From: Pseudomonadota bacterium
GTDB taxonomy: Bacteria; Pseudomonadota; Alphaproteobacteria; Reyranellales; Reyranellaceae
NCBI GenBank assembly: GCA_023436825.1
Contig: JAEZHS010000593.1
Span: 1 to 7,138, forward strand
Length of the DNA: 7,138 nucleotides
Direction: 5' to 3'
The notes below the pieces were generated by a model. That model saw only the letters and a list, made by a program, of their open reading frames with translations. It searched no databases and had not been told where the DNA came from. Both the position numbers and the translations under genes were made by a program. The first letter of the stretch is position 1, and each line of letters begins with the position of its first letter. Of the stretch, positions 1 to 5,300 are shown one piece after another.

Positions 1-18
1 TTGATGCTACAGCAATGG

Positions 19-35
19 CCCCGCGCTACGCTGGG
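19..35 (-). terminator. Weak hairpin after the response regulator gene (possible terminator)
   Basis: Read on the minus strand, an imperfect stem CCC-A-GCG / CGC-G-GGG closes a TAG loop, beginning 13 bases after the regulator stop codon. The stem has one internal A-G mismatch and no following T-run, so it is not a canonical intrinsic terminator. It could be a Rho-dependent end, a weak terminator or part of a dispersed palindromic repeat. The rest of positions 1..48 shows no gene. Confidence 0.25.
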
Positions 36-48
36 TATGACAGCGGTG

Positions 49-789
49 CTAACTTTCCTGCGGTCGGAAGTCCGCGCCCAGCGCGTCGCGCAGGCGCGCT
101 GCGGCGGCACGGCCGAGCGGCAGGGGCTCGTCCATGCCGTGCAGCTTGAGGCGCGCCGTCTCGCGCGACGGCGTCTCGATGTTGCGCAGCCGGTCGCGGT
201 TGACGATCAGCGAGCGCCCCAATCGCAGGAAGGGCGGTGCCGGCAGCAGGCTCTCGAAATGGCTGAGCGTGCGCCAGATCATCAGCGCCGCCTGGTCGGC
301 CACGAACACATGAGTGAAATCGCCGTCGGCCCGCAGCGCGACGACTTCCGACGGCCGGGCGAGCACGGTGCGCTTGGGCGTCTTGAAGGCGATCACGCCG
401 GCGACCGGTGACGTTCCGCCCGCTGGCTCCTCGCGCGCCAATTCGCGCTCGGCACGCTTCAGCGATTCGGCCAGCCGCTCGGGATCGACCGGCTTCAACA
501 GGTAGTCGACCGCGTTCACCGCGAATGCCTCGACGGCATACTCGGCATAGGCGGTGACGAACACCACGACCGGCGGGGTCTCCAGGCGGGCCAGCAGGTC
601 GAACCCGTCGGCGCCGCCCAGCTCGATGTCCAGAAACACCAGTTGCGGCTGCGTGTGCTCGATCTCGCGCAGGGCGTCGCCCACACCCTCGGCCTCGCCG
701 ACGATCTCGACGTCGGGATGGTTGGCGAGCAGGCGTCGCATCGCCTGGCGCGCGAGGTGCTCGTCATCGACGATCAGGACGCGGGGCAT
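49..789 (-). CDS. LytTR-family response regulator (receiver + LytTR DNA-binding domain)
   Basis: This is a cytoplasmic transcription regulator of the LytR/AlgR/AgrA class, 246 residues, normal length for the family. The N-terminal receiver domain (about 3-115) has the acidic pair D8-D9, phosphoacceptor D54 in the stretch VFLDIELGG, the switch threonine T79 and the conserved lysine K99 in LLKP. After a linker of about 15 residues, the LytTR domain (about 133-235) shows the family signature FLRLGRSLIVN (188-197 region) and an ending like LPLGRAAAARLRDAL. The ATG start at 787-789 is supported by GGAGG seven bases upstream, inside the end of the kinase gene. The 16-bp overlap with the kinase frame implies translational coupling, and the kinase is the expected phosphodonor. 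LytTR proteins usually bind pairs of short direct repeats about two helical turns apart. Such a pair lies in the control region at 1967..1998. The target gene is inferred, not shown. Confidence 0.93.
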   Translation of the reverse strand: MPRVLIVDDEHLARQAMRRLLANHPDVEIVGEAEGVGDALREIEHTQPQLVFLDIELGGADGFDLLARLETPPVVVFVTAYAEYAVEAFAVNAVDYLLKPVDPERLAESLKRAERELAREEPAGGTSPVAGVIAFKTPKRTVLARPSEVVALRADGDFTHVFVADQAALMIWRTLSHFESLLPAPPFLRLGRSLIVNRDRLRNIETPSRETARLKLHGMDEPLPLGRAAAARLRDALGADFRPQES

Positions 790-1856
790 GGCTCACCCTC
801 CAGCTTCATCGTCGCCACCACCTTGCCGTCGCGACCCTCCAGGGTGAAGGCATGCCGGCCGGGATAGAGCAGGCTGAGACGGCGGCGTACATTTGTCAGT
901 CCGATCCCGGGACGGCGACGGCGCGGAGCGGCGGCCTCCTCCAGCTTGCCCGTGTTCGAGATCATGACGTGAAGGACATCGCCTTCGATCTCGATGTCGA
1001 GATGGACATCGAGACCGTCGTCTCGGCGACCGTGCTTGACGGCGTTCTCGATCAGCGGCTGCAGCAGGAAGCTGGCGATGCGGCGCTCTCCGGCATCGTG
1101 GCTGACATTGATCTGAGTCCTGAGACGCTCGCCGAACCGCGCCTTCTGGACGCCGAGATAGGCCATCAACCCGGCGACTTCGGCGTCGACCGTCACGACG
1201 GTCTGGTTGATGCCGTCGAGCGAGTGACGAAGATAGCCCGTGAGGTCGCGCAGCATGGTGAGCGCCGCCTGCGGATGCTCGGGAATCTCCTCGGCCACCC
1301 CGTTCAGGGCGTTGAACAGGAAGTGCGGGTCGAGCTGCAGGCGCAGCTCCTCGAGTTCCAGGCGCAGCGCCTCGGCCTCGGCCTGCATGGCGTGCTTGTG
1401 CTCTTCCTGCTTGGCACGCTCGGCATGGATCCAGAAGTAGCAGAGGCTCCAGGCACCCAGCGCCAGCACGTAGTGGAACCAGGGGACGGCGATCTGCTCG
1501 AGCAGCGTCCAGTCGGGGATGTCCCAGCCGACGATCTGGCGGGTGATGAACCCGATGGAGACGGCAACCAGCGCTGCGCCGGCCGACAGCAATACGATCA
1601 GGGCCAGCGACCACAGCGTCAGCCGATTGCCGATCTTGCGCGACGAGTAGATCACGGCCAGCCCCGTCGACAACGCGATCAGGCACGGCCACACCACCAG
1701 GCTGACGACGACCGCCAGGGCGGCGTTGTGATAGGTCAGCAGCCGGTTCACCAGATCGAGGATGAAGAACAGGCTCCAGCCCACGACCTGTGCGCGCCAG
1801 AACACGGGCAGCCTGCCGAACCAGCTTCCGGCCGTGCCGGCTGCGACGCTGAGCAT
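774..1856 (-). CDS. Membrane sensor histidine kinase, LytS/AlgZ type (HisKA_7TM-less His_kinase family)
   Basis: This is an inner-membrane sensor kinase of 360 residues from the chosen ATG. It has four hydrophobic segments (about 23-43, 46-70, 80-103, 125-143) with no sizeable periplasmic domain, so the signal is probably sensed in or at the membrane. A charged, heptad-like helix (about 146-176) leads into the His_kinase signature LQLDPHFLFNALN with phospho-acceptor H178. The ATP-binding half carries the N-box PLIENAVKHG (N271), the G-box SNTG (301-303) and GIGLTNVRRRL (from 317). The layout resembles AlgZ/FimS-like kinases that pair with LytTR regulators, and the next gene is exactly that. 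The start is uncertain. The frame opens at a GTG (1956-1958), with a TTG at 1866-1868 and the ATG at 1854-1856. The hydrophilic, Arg-rich extension before the ATG does not look like family sequence and would cover the AT-rich promoter-like patch at 1914-1934, so I chose the ATG. No start has a strong ribosome-binding site. Confidence 0.9.
   Translation of the reverse strand: MLSVAAGTAGSWFGRLPVFWRAQVVGWSLFFILDLVNRLLTYHNAALAVVVSLVVWPCLIALSTGLAVIYSSRKIGNRLTLWSLALIVLLSAGAALVAVSIGFITRQIVGWDIPDWTLLEQIAVPWFHYVLALGAWSLCYFWIHAERAKQEEHKHAMQAEAEALRLELEELRLQLDPHFLFNALNGVAEEIPEHPQAALTMLRDLTGYLRHSLDGINQTVVTVDAEVAGLMAYLGVQKARFGERLRTQINVSHDAGERRIASFLLQPLIENAVKHGRRDDGLDVHLDIEIEGDVLHVMISNTGKLEEAAAPRRRRPGIGLTNVRRRLSLLYPGRHAFTLEGRDGKVVATMKLEGEPCPAS
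797..801 (-). promoter_or_regulatory. Ribosome-binding site for the response regulator
   Basis: On the minus strand, GGAGG lies seven bases before the regulator ATG and within the last codons of the kinase gene. This position supports the ATG start and coupled translation of the pair. Confidence 0.7.
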
Positions 1857-1920
1857 GTGCGCGCGCAAGATCTCGCTTCCCGCTGTTCCCAAAGCCGCCC
1901 GCTGACGGTCCCGCGCAATA

Positions 1921-1931
1921 AAATGCCATTT
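1921..1931. promoter_or_regulatory. Perfect 5-1-5 palindrome in AT-rich patch (possible operator or promoter element)
   Basis: AAATG-C-CATTT is an exact inverted repeat, set within the only AT-rich stretch of the control region and about 65 bp upstream of the chosen kinase ATG. It may be a regulator site or overlap the kinase promoter. An 11-bp palindrome can arise by chance, so this is tentative. Confidence 0.25.
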
Positions 1932-1966
1932 GTGACGATGCGGCAAGCGCGCGGCCACAGGTTGGC

Positions 1967-1998
1967 CACCGATTGACCACTGGGTTCACCGATTAACC
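1967..1998. promoter_or_regulatory. Paired 12-bp direct repeats with 20-bp period (candidate LytTR binding site)
   Basis: CACCGATTGACC at 1967-1978 and CACCGATTAACC at 1987-1998 differ at a single base and start exactly 20 bp apart, about two turns of the helix, so both copies face the same side of the DNA. A partial third copy, sharing TTCACCGA with the second, starts 21 bp later at 2006. The second copy also sits in a small dyad, GGGTT (1982-1986) with AACCC (1995-1999). LytTR regulators such as AgrA and AlgR characteristically bind direct repeats with near-21-bp spacing, and a LytTR gene is the divergent neighbour. Assignment to that protein is inferred from geometry and position, not from a matching known consensus. 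Confidence 0.45.
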
Positions 1999-2081
1999 CG
2001 CCCGCTTCACCGAGAGTCGGGCCGCACCCCAATGCCGTCCTGCGATCGACATGACATATCGCCGTGACACGGCGACGCAGC

Positions 2082-2089
2082 GGGAGAGG
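2082..2089 (+). promoter_or_regulatory. Ribosome-binding site for the large hydrolase
   Basis: GGGAGAGG ends five bases before the ATG at 2095. Together with an in-frame TGA at 2065-2067 and no alternative start codon between, it fixes the N-terminus of the protein. This matters because that N-terminus has no signal peptide. Confidence 0.75.
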
Positions 2090-2094
2090 CAGAG

Positions 2095-2388
2095 ATGGCG
2101 ACCATCAACTACTCGGTTGGCGACAACTGGAACTCGGGCTTCATCGGTAGCATCAAGGTGCCGGGCGGCTCCTCGGGCCTGCATGGCTGGACCCTGGAGT
2201 TCGACGCCAGCTTCGACATCTCGAACATCTGGGGTGCCGAGATCGTCTCCCGTGTCGGCAACCACTATGTGATCCGCAACGCCGCCTGGACTGCCGACGT
2301 GCCGGCAAACGGCGAGGCAAGCTTCGGCTTCGAGGCCAAGCCGGGCTCCGGCGGCACCACGGCGACAGGCTTCACCCTGAACGGCACG
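2095..2388 (+). other. CBM2 module 1 (N-terminal)
   Basis: Residues 1-98 match carbohydrate-binding module family 2 from the first codons. The stretch DNWNSGF carries W12, GWTLEF holds the buried W32, NIWGAE carries W46, AAWTADVP carries W65, and GFTLNG closes the fold. The Cys pair that usually bridges the ends of CBM2 is absent. Because the module starts at the initiator Met, no residues remain for a cleavable export signal. Confidence 0.85.
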
Positions 2389-5300
2389 GCCGGCACCTCC
2401 AACCCGCCTCCGGTCGTGGTTCCGACGATCTCGATCGACGATGCCTCGATCACCGAAGGCGACAGCGGCACGAGCCAGCTCACCTTCACCGTCAAGCTCT
2501 CGCAGGCCGCCAGCGGACCGGTGACGCTGAGCTACTCGACCGCCAACGGCACGGCGACCGCGGGCTCCGACTTCGGCGCACTCAGCGGCACCCTCACCTT
2601 CGCCGCCGGCGAGACCACCAAGACCATCACCGTGCCGATCACCGGCGACACCGCGGTCGAGGCCAACGAGACCTTCACCGTCAGCCTGGCGATCCCGTCC
2701 GGCGCCACCATCGCCGACGGCGCGGCGACCGGCACCATCGTCAACAACGATGTGGCACCGCCTCCTCCGCCGCCGCCGACCGGCAGCCTGTCGCTCGATT
2801 ACGGCGTCGTCAGCAACTGGGGCTCGGGCTTCACCGCCTCGATGGCGGTCGGCGCCGGCAGCGCCGCCCTCAACGGCTGGACTGTCGAGTTCGACGCCTC
2901 GTTCACCATCACCAACATCTGGAGCGCCACCATCGTCAGCCATGTCGGCAACCACTATGTGGTGAAGGACGCCGGCTGGAACGGCAGCGTCGCCGGCGGC
3001 AAGGAGACATCGTTCGGCTTCCAGGCGACTCCGGGCAGCAGCGGCACGGCCGCCTCGGGCTTCGTCATCAACGGCACGGCGGTAGGCGCCGATCCGACGC
3101 CCCTGCCGATGCTTTCGGTTGCAGACGCTACGGTGGCGGAAGGCAACAGCGGCACGCACGAGCTCGCCTTCACCGTGACATTGTCGGCCGCGGCCACCGG
3201 TCCAGTGACGGTGGCCTACGCCACCAGCAACGGCACGGCGACGGCCGGCAGCGACTACGCCGCACTCTCGGGCACGCTCACCTTCGCAGCCGGCGAGACC
3301 TCCAAGGTCGTGCGCGTGCAGGTGTCGGGCGATACCGCGGTCGAAGGCAACGAGACGCTGACGCTCACCTTGTCGTCGCCAACCGGCGCCACCATCGCCG
3401 ACGGTACCGCCGTCGGCACCATCATCAACGACGACACCGCTTCCTTGCCCACGCTTTCCGTTGCCGATGCCACCGTCAGTGAAGGCAACAGCGGGGTGGA
3501 GGATCTCGCCTTCACGGTCTCGCTATCGGCCGCGGCAACGGGTCCCGTCACCGTGGCCTATGCCACCAGCAACGGCACGGCGACCGCGGGCAGCGACTAT
3601 ACGGCCGCCAGCGGCACCTTGACCTTCGCCGCCGGCGAGACGTCGAAAGTGGTGCACATCCAGGTCAGCGGCGACACGGCGGTGGAGGGCAACGAAACCC
3701 TGACGCTCACCCTCTCCTCGCCCAGCGACGCCACCATCGCCGACGGGACGGCCATCGGCACCATCACCAACGACGATGCCGCCCCCCTGCCGACGGTCAG
3801 CATCTCCGACGCCTCGGTGACCGAGGGCAATCCCGGCCAGGGCGGCACGGCGGCCGGCTGGTTCAGCACGTCAGGCAACCAGATCGTCGATTCGGCCGGC
3901 CATTCGGTCCAGATCGCCGGTGTGAACTGGTTCGGCTTCGAATCGTCGAACCTGGCGCCGCACGGCCTGTGGACGCGCGGCTACAAGGACATGATGGATC
4001 AGATGAAGGACCTCGGGTTCAACACGATCCGTCTGCCCTTCTCCAACGACACGATCCACGGCAGCGGCACGCCCAACGGCATCGACTTCTCCAAGAATCC
4101 GGACCTGCAGGGCCTCACGGCCATGCAGATCATGGACAAGATCGTGGCCTATGCCGGCGAGATCGGGCTGAAGATCATCCTCGATCACCATCGCAATGAT
4201 TCCGGCCCCGGCCCCTCCTCGAACGGCCTGTGGTACGACGCCCAGCATCCCGAATCGCAGTGGATCTCCGACTGGCAGATGCTGGCGACGCGCTACGCCA
4301 ACGACCCGACGGTGATCGGCGCGGACCTGCACAACGAGCCCTACAACGGAACCTGGGGCGGCGGCGGGCCGACCGACTGGACGGCGGCGGCCGAGCGCGC
4401 CGGCAACGCCATCGGCGCGGTCAATCCCAACTGGCTGATCTTCGTCGAGGGCGTCGCCAACTATCAGGGCCAGTCCTACTGGTGGGGCGGCAACCTGATG
4501 GGCGTGCGCGACCGGCCGATCGACCTCAACGTCGACAACAAGCTGGTCTATTCGGCGCACGACTATCCCAACTCGGTGTGGGCCCAGCCATGGTTCCAGG
4601 GCAGCGACTTCCCGGCCAACCTGCCGGCCAAGTTCGACCAGATGTGGGGCTACATCTACAAGGAAGGCATCGCCCCCGTTTACATCGGCGAGTTCGGCAC
4701 CAACCTCACCGATCCCAAGGACGCGCCGTGGTTGGAGGCCATCACCTCCTACCTGGCGGGCGACCTCGACAACAATGGCACGACCGACATCCCGGCCGGG
4801 ACCACGGGCGTCAGCTGGACCTTCTGGTCGTGGAATCCCAACTCGGGCGACACCGGCGGCATCCTGGCCAGCGACTGGCGCACGGTTAACCAGAACAAGA
4901 TGGCGTACCTGACGCCGATCGAGTTCGACTTCGACACCGGCGTGTCGGAAGGTGGATCGACCGGGCCGCACGCGACGTTCGTGGTGACGCTGTCGGTGCC
5001 GGCGAGCGAGACGGTGACGGTGGACTATCACACCGTGACGGGCACGGCGGGCAGCGCCGACTTCACCGGTGCCAGCGGCACGGTGACTTTCGCACCCGGC
5101 GAGACGAGCAAGACCATCACCATCGCCATCTCGCCGGACACGCTGGTCGAGGGCAACGAGCAGTTCAGCATCGTGTTGAGCAACCCGCACAGCGCCACCA
5201 TCGCCGACGGCACCGGCGTGGGCACCATCGTCGACGACGACACCGCGCCGCTCCCTGTCGTGCCGACGCTCATCATCAACGACGCCTCGATCACCGAAGG

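Larger units (their letters stand above)
1857..2094. promoter_or_regulatory. Divergent control region between the kinase operon and the hydrolase gene
   Basis: These 238 bp separate two divergent start codons and should hold both promoters. The kinase-proximal half contains an AT-rich patch (about 1914-1934) that stands out in otherwise GC-rich DNA. The central part carries 20-bp-spaced direct repeats. The last 30 bases before the hydrolase start hold its ribosome-binding site. I could not recognise convincing -35/-10 hexamers for either direction, and I see no small gene or structured RNA here. Confidence 0.55.

Noticed and set aside
1..411. Plus-strand open frame at the left edge
   Set aside because: It lies opposite the LytTR domain and is explained by codon bias of the real gene.
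852..1976. Plus-strand open frame (374 codons) opposite the kinase gene
   Set aside because: The minus strand encodes a complete histidine kinase with H-, N- and G-boxes. The plus-strand product has no recognisable features.
2051..2094. ATG at 2051 as a possible upstream start supplying a signal peptide
   Set aside because: It is in a different frame from the hydrolase, and its product is hydrophilic and Arg-rich with no hydrophobic segment.
1993..3159. Minus-strand open frame spanning the control region and N-terminal modules
   Set aside because: It is composed of Gly/Ala/Arg/Asp repeats mirroring the CBM2 and Calx-beta repeats, and it overlaps the control region without a plausible start signal.
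3106..3777. CRISPR-like or satellite interpretation of the repetitive DNA
   Set aside because: The repeats are long (330 bp), in frame and encode Calx-beta domains. There are no short repeats with unique spacers.
3871..5190. Long minus-strand open frame (439 codons) opposite the GH5 region
   Set aside because: It is a shadow of GC-rich third positions in the real gene. Its translation is Arg/Gly/Val-rich low-complexity with no recognisable domain, and the opposite strand encodes a clear GH5 and Calx-beta.
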